A stretch of DNA of 64,000 nt from Actinernus sp. WN-2022 (lineage: Eukaryota; Cnidaria; Anthozoa; Actiniaria; Actinernidae), in the NCBI GenBank assembly GCA_030867875.1, contig JAOWCC010001501.1:17451524-17515523 (forward strand). Reading direction: 5' to 3'. Positions within the stretch are counted from its first letter, which is position 1, and each line of letters opens with the position of its first letter. Shown piece by piece: positions 1-14,100 of the stretch. Position numbers and translations under genes: made by a program. The notes beneath the pieces were generated by a model. It was not told where the DNA came from and made no database searches. It was given only the letters and a program-made list of their open reading frames with translations.

Positions 1-3000
1 AAATTAATTATTTTCAAAGCAATGTCCTTTCTTTTAGTTAAAACTACTTTATTTTTATCATTTTGGCGGCTAGAATTAATCATTAATACGAAAACCGACG
101 TTCGGCAGATGTTTGACTTTCCACCAGAATAATAAACTCTATACTTGTCATTTCGTTTCAAGAAAATACTGAAGTATTATTCTCCTCCAAATTTAATTTC
201 TGAATGGTTAATGTGATTATTCTAGTTGACGCTAAACATTCAGTAACAAAGACCTGTTATAGTTAATTTTAACTCCTTCCAGAACTTTCCCAAAATGTTT
301 CGCTTTGTTATTGACAAACACAAAACCGCGCGGCAGCCCATAGACACAAAATCTAAATGATAATTCAAAACATTTACGAGAGTTTTGAAAAAGTGCGATA
401 TGATTGGCCAGCGAAATAAAGCAATTGATCAGTTGGGTTGATCGTTGAGTTGATAACAGTAATACAAAACATGTTCAGTTACGACTAATAGGCTACATTC
501 GCTCGAACCATAAAATGACCCTATGAAAATATCTGATCTGGCTTCCATTGCCATTGGGCTGCAAATTAAAAACAAAATCGAATGTAGTTTGTGCTTTATT
601 TGTGTAAAAGCGGTCGTTCGTCGTTGAAATTCTTATGTCAATTGACGTAAATATATACAAAGGCAGCGCTCTCTTATTTGAATGATTTATGATAGCCGAT
701 GGATTTGAAAGTCGGAAGACCAGCTGACTTATATTGGGGAAGTTGACTCTGGCACTAGGGCTATCTTCATTGTGTTGTAATCCCTAGAGACTGTTTTGCA
801 TATTGACAACCCGGAATGGTTCTGGTCCAGGCTCGGATCCAAGAAAAAAATGTGACCGTTTTGCAATGTTGTGAGGCCGAAGGCCCGAACCTCTACGGGG
901 TCAGGGGGCATGCTTCCCTGACAGTGTTTTGAGATTTTTGGCTCTCTAAATACCATGCATGTAGGTTGGAACATCCAAAACGAAAAAAAGTTACTTTCAT
1001 GCTTATTATTGCATCATTAGTTACGTTTAAATTGAAACGCACTTATTGGCTGCCGCATTGCCAATTTTTTTTCAAGCTATGAACTCGGAAGTTCTCACGA
1101 AAAAATAAAATATTTTGCTTCACCGTCCGCGGTGATTTTAAATTCCAAAATTCTGATCAGTGCCAACCGGATCTGGTTCCACGTGGTCCTACCTTAGTCA
1201 GAACACGTTTCTTCATTAGCAAAACATTTATGTTGAAAATATCAACACAATGGAGTTCATCCTTAGGTTTTCGACAGACTGAACTAAAATTTACATTATT
1301 CAAAATAAATTAAAGAAACGGCATAAAACATTTAATAAACCGGAACCAAGGCAGTTTGAGATGATAATGGATTTTTAAAATAAACTCTTTGGGTTGTATC
1401 CCATGCACCCTCCACGTATTTAGTTTGACCTTTTTCTTTCCTTTTTCATGTTTGTAATGTTTGTAATTGTGGAAAATAGAAAACCTTTGAACCTATGTGT
1501 TTTTGTGCCCGAATTGTATACGACTACAAGCGACTAAACTGTCGAAAGAGTACGTAATCTGTCGAACACCGAGCGTCAAACTCCGTGCTGTTATCCATTA
1601 CACAATAACAGATAAATAATGTAAAATACGTGAGTAGCACTATTTATAATATGTCAATGCTTCAACGGCTGAGAAAAACTGCCAAGACAAAATATTTATC
1701 ATGTATAGTTTATCGAGAAGACACCTGGCGTATTTACGGCTTCCCAGCCGCATGCACTATTTCAAATATATTTTTTCTCGTGTTCTTGAAAATACTTATG
1801 AAACAAACTTCGAACTTAACAATGTGATGAAGTATTAATGGTTATTGTTAACAAGATGGCCGAGTGATACGCCTGTCTATGCCGAATTTTCACGACCATA
1901 TTTCCTTAATGAAAAGTTAGTATTATTATAATTCCTTTAACTGCTTGATATTGGTAAAGCTTCCATTACCCACACTACACCCCCTGAGCGACGTCATGAG
2001 GTTTCGTTTGTGTGAAGGAGAGCTAAGGACCCTCAACTGAAGACTTTCGGATATTGTTTATGCTTTACTCTTTCAAACTGATAGCTTTGTCGTTCGGGCG
2101 GTTTCTGAGAGAAGTAGGAGTTCTGGAAGTAATCAGTAGCAGAAATTTAACGTAAAACGAGAAACGTAGAAAAGCAGCAGGAAAACTGAAGCTTTCGGTT
2201 CAGTGGTACCGGATGAGAAGAATTGGAACAACTTTTTATCCAAACAAAACGAATTTGGCAACTTGTCGGGTATGTAAAGGCATGAGCAAGCAAGTATACG
2301 TAGTGAAACAAGTTTCTCGCCGGCGAGCAAACGAGCGAGAAGCAAATCGGCGAGCAAACGGGAAACATTTGTTGCAGAAATTTGCTTCCGCAACAAATGC
2401 TGTGCGCCCTGGCAAACATTTTGGGAAACACTGACAAATGACCCGCAATAATGTTTCCTCGTTTTCCCACCTGTGGAAAACGAGGGGGGAGGGGGGCTCG
2501 CGCTGGCAATGACTGCTTAACATAATAATGATTGTCCTATTGATTCAACAATAGTCTTGACAGTATAAACTATAAACGATACGTACGACCTAATGGTTTT
2601 CTGCATGGGAAGTGGAAAGACGTATAAATTTACATTGTATAAATTTACATTAAGAGGAGATATTTTACAAAATCGCGTATTGGGCGCCAAAAAACTAACA
2701 GGCTAAATACTAAGTTTTGTACCGAGATAAAATGGATTTTAGCAAAGATTTTACGATATGTGTGTCGTTTTTTGAATGGTGAAAGTTAAATTGGAGTGTT
2801 AATCCAAAGCGAAAAATTAAAACAAAAACATCTCCGGAGTCAGGCCTAGATCTGAATATGTAACACCATACTTCAATGGCTGACTACATTTACAAATAAA
2901 AGCAAGAAACTAATTAACTTTGTGCCACGTTAAAACTGTTCTTAGTCAAGAGTTTATGTTATTTGTGTTTGTTTCTGACTAATAAAATAGTAATTAGAGT

Positions 3001-4182
3001 GTTAATCCAAAGCGAAAATTGGAATTGAAATTAATTATTTTTGGTGCTTTTTTCAAATATTACGCGACAATTAGAAAAATCCCCTCTTAATTCTTAGAGA
3101 CCGTGTGGACTATAATAATACACCATGCCATACTGTGAAGCTTTTCATTTCAGAGCTGTATGCCTTCATTATGTCATTGGTTATGATACTATATGATTGA
3201 GGAGACTGCATGTTTGCTGGCAATGTCGGCGTGGCACACTCTGTAGAGCCGGATATATTTTGGGAAAATATGTACGCACGGGTGAAGTATTAAAGCGCTA
3301 AGCGAACAGGAAGAATAGAACGGCTCAACGACTTGGATCAGTGCAAAATTTGAAGCGCGACTACGATTGTTTGCAAAAAAATGAATATTTTAAAACAAAC
3401 TTGCCAGTGTCGTCTTCCCAGAAAACCATTGGGTCTTATCGTTTATGTTTTATACTTTTACTCTTTTTCCAACCTTTTTCAATTAGGTGTAAACCGATTC
3501 AGAACTAAGCAATCTTGACATATATACCGCCTCGGTTTCAAAAGACGCAAAGGTTGCAATTGAGAATTACTCCAACTGAGTTACTCAGAAAAAAAGTTCT
3601 TCGGCCAGAAAAGAGTGATCTTAGTATTAAATTAATAAACTGAATTCTTGCCGAACTGGTAAATGATCGGTGGATCAGTTCATGTTACGAAATAATCGAT
3701 TGGCTTAAATAATGAAAACTGGAATGATTCGTATACATTTTCCAGTTGAACGATAAATTCAGTCTTTCGTTACACTAATACATTGAAAGTACGTTAAAGC
3801 GATACCCGAGTACAAAACACTTTTGGTCTCAAAATGGTGTTTGCACTGTCCTGAAAACGCAATAAAAACATTTTTTTTGCAATGTAAGCGTATAGGATTT
3901 TTTTTGAAAGTGTATTGCGCAATATAGTTTTGATGACGTCAGTTAGTGGTCGAGATGACATATAATGACATATAATCCTCTCCGCTCAGTCATTTTCTGA
4001 AATAATTATCTAATTCTTGTTTTTACACTTTTATTCTTCAAATTTATTTGCAAGAGTAGTTTTTTTTCAGTAGGCGCTTCCTTTGTGATCGAACTGCAAA
4101 TGGTTAGACCTTCGCGTCTTCTCGGATAAGAACGATAAATCGTTGCCCCTCGGAGACCTCCATAGAGAAGGCTTTATTAAGC
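1..4182. other. Upstream intergenic stretch, no gene seen
   Basis: I see no supportable gene here. 2290-2500 is rich in GCAACA/AACAAA-type motifs resembling 36660-36800, so both may be remnants of one repeat family. A 19-bp phrase around 2798 recurs near 2999. 4083-4165 matches the body of a SINE seen again at 59678. Confidence 0.5.
4083..4165 (+). repeat. SINE 3' body fragment
   Basis: This stretch (CGAACTGCAAATGGTTAGAC and following bases) closely matches 59678-59740, the body of a SINE whose tRNA-like head is at 58950. No head is present here, so it is a truncated copy. Confidence 0.6.
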
Positions 4183-4441
4183 CAGGAGCCATTACCAGGA
4201 GCGTCTATCTTCCCCATTGGGTCTGTTCCCAGCATAGGAGTAGATATGGCTATATTTAGAATTCATTTCGCGCGAAATAAACAAAGACCATGTTGTCTTA
4301 GCCAATCAGATAGCTATACGTCACTTCTCATTATTATTGATTATCATTCTTCTCACTTCTAATTCATAATATAGCTACATCTACTCCTGTGCTGAGGGCC
4401 CCACCCATGATACGAGGAACGCTCCTGGTAATGGGCTTCTT
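4183..4441. mobile_element. MITE family B, copy 1
   Basis: Imperfect TIRs read CAGGAGCCATTACCAGGAGC at the left and the reverse complement of GCTCCTGGTAATGGGCTT at the right. Subterminal sequence is also inverted (catctactcctg against caggagtagatg). The same ends occur at 45877-46413 and 62941-63285. No coding capacity. Confidence 0.8.
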
Positions 4442-4512
4442 TAAGAGGTCGTAAACAGGACAAATCAAAACAAATCAATACCCCAAATCCCTGACCAAAC
4501 CCTGATCCCATG

Positions 4513-4863
4513 TGCACCGCGGCAAAACGGTATGCTCCGCTGGCCAAAATAACGAAGGCTCTGCTATCAAATACAAATTTACCGAGGGTTTCAACTTTTT
4601 TAGTAAATAATTTTATAACTTAGTAAACTCACAGTGAATCACAAATTAAGAAAAATTCAACCTGTTAAAGTCTTAGGCTTAGCTTTTAAGTAGCTTTCTT
4701 ATTTTTTGAGAAAACAGTTCACGAATGGATACTTTTAAGCAGAAATTTTAAAATCACGGCATTTGCCTGTTGTTTCATTTCAGTTTTCGCGGGAAACTGG
4801 GGGCGGCCGCGCGCCGACAAGATATAGCAAATACGCATGCGTATGACGTTTTACCGCGGTGTG
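4513..4863 (-). mobile_element. MULE-like MITE family A, copy 1
   Basis: A 351-bp element with CACCGCGGCAAAACG-type TIRs, flanked by a perfect 9-bp target duplication GATCCCATG (4504-4512 and 4864-4872). It is inverted relative to the copies at 27773 and 41961. The outer two bases of the left TIR differ (TG for CA). A 9-bp duplication fits Mutator-like elements. It ends 192 bp before the NT5DC1 start codon. Confidence 0.9.
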
Positions 4864-5055
4864 GATCCCATGTGCCAACCTCGTTCCCAGGGGTCTTTAC
4901 GCGCCTAATCAAAGTACTTTCGACGCCATCTTCGAGAATGGTGTTACTCGTGTTACTCCACTTTAGGATTACTCGTCCAAAGAGACTGGGCCCTAATGTT
5001 TTGGCGGTCCTTTTTACTCAGCTTGACCCATTTGTGTTTGTAATCATAATTCACA
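4864..5055 (+). promoter_or_regulatory. Probable NT5DC1 promoter/5'UTR region
   Basis: This is the only sequence between MITE copy 1 and the NT5DC1 ATG. It holds GCCATCTT at 4925-4932, which resembles a YY1 site. No TATA box is evident. The transcription start cannot be placed from sequence. Confidence 0.35.
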
Positions 5056-5139
5056 ATGGTTAAACTTGGTGATTATGATTGCATTGGCTTTGATCTGGAT
5101 CACACTGTGATTCAGTACAAATTGGAGAACTTATATGAG
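5056..5139 (+). CDS. NT5DC1: NT5DC1 exon 1 (residues 1-28)
   Basis: The exon starts MVKLGDYDCIGFDLDHT and carries the HAD nucleophile motif DxDxT. It ends at a GAG/gtaagt donor in phase 0. Confidence 0.93.
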
Positions 5140-8100
5140 GTAAGTTGGTGAACTAATCCTTGGGGCCACGTGTAACACGTGAACGAGTTGGGTTCCAAAT
5201 ATCGATCAATATAACTTAAATTTGTTGCACATTCAAACACGTATATACTCTGTGAAATAATTCAAATGAAGCTATCAGGCCAATGTTATATATTTGAAAA
5301 CTACACACGTGCATGTTAGGAAATGGGTGAGTTCAGGCAAGAATTATTTGAATTTGAATTTATATGCACCTATAGGCTATATGGTTTTAGGGCGGCCTTC
5401 ACCTCCTCGGAACATGGAATAGTACTGGCTATCTGAACAATACAAACCCTAACCCTAAAACAATGGAATTCTTTTTCAGTGCAGTCCAAATGGGTCCAAT
5501 AAAATGCAACGTTTTGAGAGGTGAAGGCATCCTGATGGTTTAGGCTGCATTCACACTTGGTCAGTTGGTGCCTAGCTGGCAGTCACGGTGCCTGGTGGGT
5601 ACCAGTGTGAACACAGCTTTTTGTTAGTGCCATACCAATATTTGAGCACAGTGCCTAAGCAGTGGGTACAATTACCCTATATCATTATGACGTCACGGCT
5701 TGTTTATGAGGGGGACAGAATCGACTTGAACAATAGAATTTTGAACTAAATCTGCTCTGCTGAGGAAAATTTAACTTCGAATTGTCTGGTTTCCAGATAT
5801 CAGCTGTATCAATGTTTATCCCACAATATTTACCGTATTTGGTGGCTGTTACCGCTATTCTACGTTCTTCAAAATGCATTTGATAGCGATTTCCTTTGTG
5901 TTGTTGCTGTTTTGTCCCTGTTTTGTCCCCCTCCCATGACCGTGATCCTTAGCGTTTAAACAATAGATTGTTTGATATGACGTCATAGTGATATATAGGT
6001 CAATTGCAAGGTCCCAACCATGTACTTGGGCAGCCGGTATGATCAAACTATAGTCTTAAATTGACTGAGAAGTAACTAGGCAAAATATTTTTTTAGCAAA
6101 TAAGTGGGGGGGGGGGGGGGGGGGGGGGTGGGGGGGGCTACCACCGTGGGCACAAACTGATGTTACTGACGAAGGACTTGAATATGCAATCGGAAAATAA
6201 AAAAATAAAAAATCTCCGGGAAGGGACAACATTCTAAACAAGGTCCTTAAAGGTGGCAAAAATCAACTCAGGCCATGACAGGTTAAAATCACTGGTTAAC
6301 TCGATCCTAGAATCAGGCAAATACCTGCTTGATTGGTGTAAGGGCCTCATCATACCAATCTACGAAAAAGGGGAAAATACGTTAGCTGATAATTATAGAG
6401 GAATAACCCTGCTCTCATCCCTAGGAAAACTCTTTATGACCTCCATACTTAGTAGGCTTTATACTTATTTAGTAGAAAAAGGAATCCTCAAGAAAGGCGG
6501 CTTTCGAAAAAAGCACAGTACCACAGATAGTATCTTTGTTCTGAAAACAATCATAGATAAATATGTCAAAGCCAAATTAAAAAAGAAAGGAAATTTTTGA
6601 TTCAGCTGTTTCGTAGATTTTAAAAAAGCATTTGATAGCGTGCTGAGGGACAAACTGTTAAACAAACTCTATATCTCTGGTGTCAGGAATTTTTTTCTCA
6701 ATTATAGAATCAATGTATTCAAATGACACTACTGCCATGAAAATCGGGCACACAGTATCTGAAGATTTTGGTTGCCATGTTGGCGTGAAACAGGGGTGTA
6801 TGCTCAGCCCCACACTGTTTGATTTATTTTTAAGTGAACTACCGGCAAAGAATATAGGGATTTTATATAAACTAAGAAATTATGTTTCCATTACAATGCT
6901 AAAACAATTGTACTATACCCTTATTTTTCCTTATCTGAACTATGGCCTGATGAGTTGGGGTACTGCTACCCAATCTAGATTAATTAAGATTAAAACAAAA
7001 CAAAACAAAATAAATGTGTTCGCTGCTTTTTCTTTGCTAATAAATTAGAAAGTGCCACACCTTACTATAGGATTCTAGAAATTCTTAAATTTGACAATAT
7101 TTTTAAAATGAAAATCTCATCCCTATAATTTATAAAATCAAATATGTTAAAAAAGATGTTCCAATTGTCTTCTCTGATCTAGTCTCATCAGCTTCTGATA
7201 TCCATAATTATAATACCAGATATGCTGCTAATCAAAATTTGTACAGACCAGCTTCCAAAACAAATTATGGGTTATCAAGATTTAAATCCCTGGCCTCAAG
7301 AATATGGGAAAAAGTTCCAATTGAGATCAAATGTCAAACCCACAACAACTTCAAATTACAATATAAGTTGTTTCTACTTGAAAACCAGACCTAATTTGCA
7401 TTGTATTTGTAAATATTAAATGTCAATTTAGATTATCAGTATTACCAAATTTATTGTAAATTAATTCTTAGATTGGGTTTATTGTACAAAGGTTATTATA
7501 TAAGTAATTTCCTATCTCTCTTATATATATACATATATATATATTTTTCTTTCCACTCCATTTTTTTGTTCCTTTTCTCAACCATGTTTAAACTCACTTT
7601 CAATCATATATGTATTTAAAAAAATTAAGTGACTGCAACATTTGGTAATTCTCCTCATTTAGTTTCTTCATGGTAGTGGCCAACTCGAAAGCTTTTGCTC
7701 CTTTGGCCACTACGCACATTTCCTGGAAATTGTAACCTTGAATACCTATTTTATTTTTTCTCCACTCTTTCCTACTAATTGTTAAAACTGAACTTGTAAA
7801 TAGTGCAAAATAAAATTGAACTTGAACTTGATTTATGGTTCAAACCAAAGTACCAGAACAAATTAACATACAAAACACACCAGTTAGTTGCCTGCTATAT
7901 GCCAATGATCTAGTGATACTTGCAAATTCTGCTCAAGGCATGCAGCAATACCTAGATAAATTAGGTGATTACTGCAGCCTTGATAATATGACAGTTAATA
8001 TGGACAAAACTAAAATTTTGATTTTTAATAACACGGGAAAAGCATGAATAATATAATTAACCTTTTAAATTTAATAATATAACTCTGGAAAACAAGACCT

Positions 8101-11100
8101 CATATAAGTACCTGGGCCTAACCTTTGGTGCATTCGGAAACTTCACTTTAGCTAAACAGGAGTTGAAAAAAATTGTGTTAAAAGCCTTATTCAAACTCCG
8201 CAAAGAAATGGGAGATCACTTTAGAACAGATATAAAGCTAATGCTCAAACGTTTCAACTACTTAATTCAGCCAATTCTACAATATGGGAGCGAAGTATGG
8301 GGGGTTGAGTCCAACAACAAATTAGACAGAGACCCTATTGAACTAGTACATATTAAATTCTGTAAATGGATTTTAGGAGTGTCCAAACACGCAACAAACA
8401 ATGCATGCCGTGCCGAATTAGGAAGATTTCCACTTAAAACAGAAGCAATATCCAGGAGTTTAAAGTTCTGGCTGAAACTGCAAGTCTGCGATACCGACAA
8501 ACTTGCAGTGGCTGCTTTTTTGGACTCGATCAAGCCTCTTAAATAATCCTGCAGGTTGGTACAAAAAAATTATTAAGGTAGTCCTCAAGCTCGGATTTGG
8601 AAATATCTTAATTAGTCCCCTCAAACACTATCGCCGATAACACATCAATAATTTGCAAGAAACTTAAGCAAAGGCTATGCGACATAGAGTTCCAAAATTG
8701 GCACAGTGATATTTACAATGATACAAGAAGTAATGCCAATCCGAGAAATAAGCTAAGGATCTACATAAATTTTAAAGTAAATTACGAGTTTGAAGACTAT
8801 CTACGCATAAGAAACTTGAAGCATAGAATGGCTCTAACAAAGCTTAGGATAAGCAATCATGATTTAGAAATTGAGAGTTACATTTAAAAAGGTTGATGAA
8901 AGACTTTGCAAATTCTGCTTTCCTCGTAAAATGCAATAAATATAACCATTTACGAAATGCGTTCCATGCTTCAATGCAAAATGAATTTCAGACAAACATA
9001 GAAAAGAGCTCAGAGGAAAGTCGGCTAAAAATAATGTTAATTAAGCCCCAACAATAGGACAGCAGCTGCAGTTGCAAAATTCATATACGAATGCTTTATG
9101 TAACTATAGAGACAATGGCCTCAAAGAACTCTGATCTATTCTGCCTCGACCCTCATAATTCTGAAAGACCCCAAACACTTGTAGCCCAGTGAAGTGCACA
9201 TTTATTTGGATTAATGTCTATGTACAGATGTATACGACTCCAAATAAATACTATCTATCTATCTGACCCTCAAATCGCTCACGTTGCTAATATATTTTCA
9301 AAACTATCTAGAATGTGAATTTTTGTGGGAGGATTAAGACGGATGAACGAAACAAAATCTGATGATTTGCATTACCGTATACATCTGTTTTCAGTTACCT
9401 TTAAAATCAGTAAATTATATATTTTTGAATTCCCATCATCTTGACAACAAAGAAATCGAAAACCCGAGTTCGATTGGTTAAAAGGGATAAAAGTTATAAA
9501 TATTAAATTTGCCAAATTTTGGCGGGAAATATTCAACGTAAAACCATTTACAAAATAACTTCTTCATTTATCTTTTAGAGTTTAGAATAGTTTTTCATGA
9601 AAATATGCAACTTAAAGAATACAATCATCTGTACCCACAATTGTACGTTTTTAGAATTTTAAATTTTTGAGAGGAATTGCTTAATTAAAATTCACTGTGA
9701 ACAAGAGAATACGTCATTATGACGTCATATATTTTTGAAAACGTCTCTTAGAAAATAAATATTCATGAGTATTTTTGGGGTTTTAACAAAGAAATGTAGT
9801 GATTGTACTGTCACTGAATAGGGCGCTCAATATGGACTTTTTTATATTTCTTCAATGTAGAAAGCATAATTTAAGTCAGACCCATGACGTCAGAAAATGT
9901 GACGTCACAGGAAACTTAAGTTCTTAATAAATCTGCAAATATTTATCATAGAGGTCTACTTCAAAATTGTGGTATTCAAAAATATATATTAATTTTATGT
10001 TGTGATTAAACATGCTTTGTTGCAAATGTATATGTAATGAAGAATTTGACCTTAAAAGGAGTTGTTCATCATGATGTCACAGCAATGTCAATATACAAAC
10101 CCGATTGAACTTGAAGACGTAATTTCTTATTAATAGTAACCTACCAAAATTTTGTAAATTTGAGGTTCAATTAATTATTTATGCTAGTTTATACATTTTT
10201 GGCACGCTCAATGTGAGCCCACCATGTACAGCCCCCGTCTCCACTGCCCCTGAAACATATTTGTATTGGGATGGCCTTTAATATTGGGTCACTTAAGTAA
10301 AAAGTTACATGACTGCATGTATATACATGTATGTACAAAAAATATTAATAATAACACTAAGAGATTCAGAAAAGCCAAAATTTAGGATATTTCATTAAAG
10401 TAATCTTTTTTTTAGGTGATTGATAGGATTTTAAGAAAGAAAGAGTTTGTCTCCCACCATGAATCAGTGTTATAACTGCTGAGGGGATCTGAGGGGCAGG
10501 CAGATGTGGAGCATTTGTTCAAAATACCCACCCTTGGGCCTGAAATATAGATCAAATTTGATCAAATCCCTCCCCCCATCTTGGCAGAAGCCCTTAGCAG
10601 GAGCATCCATCTTCTATACAGCACTGTGAGGCAGTCTAGTTTTAGATAGTACAGTGTATATACTTATTCCCACACAAGTGTGACATTATGGTTACCAGTG
10701 GTGAAAAAGAAAGGAATATGACAAAAACATCAGTGTTGTTAAGTATGCTGCCAATCTTTCTTTTTTGGGGGGAGGGGGGAGGGGGTTGCTCGTTGTACAG
10801 TATTTTTCATGCTCCAGTATTTTTAGGGGTCTCAACAAAATCTAAATGCTTGTAAAATCTGTAATTTCAGGTGGTTAAATTATCCTTGTAATTATTAAAA
10901 TGTTTGCATGTTAGTGAGAAAATGTGGTATCACCATGCAGTCTTAATTGTATTGGACATGAAACTATGATGGGGTTTAAAAACTATTTTTTAAATAGGTT
11001 GGTGCATTTTTGAAGTGAGGTATTTTTGGGGTAGCTTTTATGATAAGCATGCATGCATCCCCAACCTGCATGCATCCCCCCAGGAATTATTTATTGTGTT

Positions 11101-14100
11101 CTATTTTATTTATGTTTATCATAGTTAATGCAATTTAATGGTGTGTATGTTGTGGTTCAAATATTACCTCTGGTACAAATATATTTGAACCAGTACAATT
11201 TTTTTTGAACTGGTTCATTTTTTCAAGATTCTAAAAAGGGATTTTTTAATTTTTTTGGATTCATAAAAGTTTAGTTTTTTTGGGGGTGTTTTAAAAAGAA
11301 AAAAAAATCCACCCACCCCTCCTACAAAATAATTTTTGTCAACCCTCTCTTCCCTCTACTTTCTACCCTCCCTTCCCCAGTCCCATCCCCTTTTTCCCCG
11401 TGTCCCCCCTGAGACACGTTACTATACCACTTACTAACCTCGCCCGGTCGGGCTTAACTTGAGACAGGAGTACGAGGAACGCCTGGTAGATGATAATCCA
11501 GTCGATTAACGCACTGCGCCACAGAAGCGCTTGTTGATTTTTATACCACCATTTATTCTATAGGTGACTAATCGTCGAACCCAGTCCCTCTCCTTATGCT
11601 AATTTCTTTCCAGTCTTAATTTTATTCGCACATGCGCACTGCTAACAAAATCGGACTTGGAAATAAAATTACATGGACGACAACACGTACGGACACAACT
11701 GTATTATACGACCCCTTAAACAGACGAAGTTTGTGTTGACTGCATTCTTTTATGAAAACTGCAGCAACTCAGGGGAAATAAGAAAGCTAAATCCAGAAAA
11801 ATACATTGTTTATAGATGATCAGAATTTTAAACTAACTAAAACCCTACCCTGAACCATAAAAAAACCCTAACCAGTCAGTAAACAAGATCTTACCCACCT
11901 AGAGCTAGGGTTCTCAAGAAAAACTCGCAAACTCAACCTCCTTCTACGCCCGTGTGAAATCGTTTGCCGAAACTGAACAAACTGTGTCAACCGAGCCGAC
12001 TTTTACAGAATAATCACAGCTGCGGCTGAGCTACAAAAAAGCAAAAGAAAAGCGAATCACCTGACTACCATTGTATCTGGAAGAAGACTCTACGAAAGAG
12101 CTAATAAAGAATATCTTAAAGTATTAAACGAGTTTAAATGATCTTGAAGTAACCCCTCGTACTTGTTAGACTCAGCTTACCAAATGGAATAAAAAACTCT
12201 GACTAGAAGTACTCGAAGTAGAAGAAATTGCGAGTACGCAAACAACATACTTCTAACTAATCCACAGATCAAATTGGAATTTAGCGTGTTAGCTGTTGTG
12301 GATGGATCAAGGGAGCCGGAGAAAAACCCTCAGAGAAAGAGCAAGATAATATGGCACAATGCGCCACCCCGACTCAAAGAAATGATGTAACTGTTTATAT
12401 TCATATTAAAATACATCACTGCGCAAAGTAACTGTGTTACCAGTACATTCCAGCTATAAAATAAAAGATGAACACAAACAAGGTATAAAGGTATTTTTAT
12501 TCCAAACTACTTCTGTAGAACTTACTATGCTATTTTCTTACATGGAAAGCCTATCATAAACCTTACCCCAAACTTCAAGGTCACACTTGTAAATAAAATT
12601 TGAACTGGTTCAAAAAAATGGTACTGGTTCAAAAAAATTGTACTGGTTCAAAAAAATTGTACTGGTTCAAAATTTTTGAACCAAAGATATAATTGAAGCA
12701 CAACATGTACATGTATGTATAATATAATATGTATAGTTAATATAATATGTATAGTTAATATAATATGTATAATATAATGTAATATGTAAATAAATGTAAT
12801 ATGTAACGTAATATGTAACGTAATATGTAACGTAATATGTAACGTAATATGTAACGTAATATGTAACGTAATATGTAACGTAATATGTAACGTAATATGT
12901 AACGTAATATGTAACGTAATATGTAACGTAATATGTAACGTAATATGTAACGTAATATGTAACGTAATATGTAACGTAATATGTAACGTAACATACGTGT
13001 ACCATGTAATGTAATGTAATGTAACATGTAATATGTAATGTATTGTAAACTGTAATGTAAATTACTGTAATGTACTGTAATGTAATGTAACATACGTGTA
13101 CCATGTAATGTAATGTAATTGTAATGTGTGGTGTGATGTGATATACTGGGTATATGACTTGTATGTTTGATTTCATATAATAATTATTATTAAAGCTCAT
13201 TTATAAAAGCCTGACTGAGTTCCTGGTGAAAGAGAAGGGTTATGATGCATGCCTTCTGGATGGCACTCTGGATGACTACAAGGACTTTATGTAAGTGTGT
13301 GTATGTATGTGAACTAATTTGGACACTGTGTGAAGAAAAAGTTACGATTGAATTTGTTCTAATGATTTTATAATTATATATTTCAGTTTAAGGGGGCTTA
13401 TTTTTGACATAGAAAAAGGCAACATATTGAAACTGGACAAGAATGGAATCATTTTAAGGTACACATACACTTACAGTACATAATCAAAATAATTATATCC
13501 TGCGTTTGTTCAGTGACAGTACAGAGAGTATATCCACCTAGATATGTATAGTACAAAAAGGGTTGTCACAGACAAACAGCAAATTACAAATCATTGATGC
13601 AATGGGGCGGATCCAGGCAGTAACAGGGTGTTCAACCAAACCCCCTTCCCCTCCCTCCCTCCCTTTTTTAAAAAGAAAAAAAAAGTAGTTCCCATGATCG
13701 AACCCCCCTTTTGAACCTATCGGAGGGAAAAAACCTCCCCCCAGAGAATCCTGGATCATACCAGCTAGATGCATGAGTGATTCCCAGACCAAACTGTATT
13801 GTGGTTGTAGCTGATTGAAAGTCTGGTCACCTGAATTCATTTGTTTAGGAGTCGAAAACCTAATGATATTCAGTATTAATTCTACACGTACTGTCTAGTG
13901 AAATAGAAACAAAAGAAAACAATGGAATAATATACTGTCTATTAGTCCAATACATTTGTATCTATTTTACAGGTATAATAAAATCACTCTTACTTATAGT
14001 TATTAATAAATATATATATTAGCCACGTATTATTAATCCATTTTGACCTGGAATATCCTTTGGCTGCATTTGCTGTTTGTCACCCCTGCTGCATGTGCAT

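Noticed and set aside
5446..5460. Telomere-like AACCCTAACCCTAA
   Set aside because: Just two repeat units, inside ordinary intron sequence.
12667..13200. 177-codon frame rich in YVT
   Set aside because: Translation of the 12-bp satellite.
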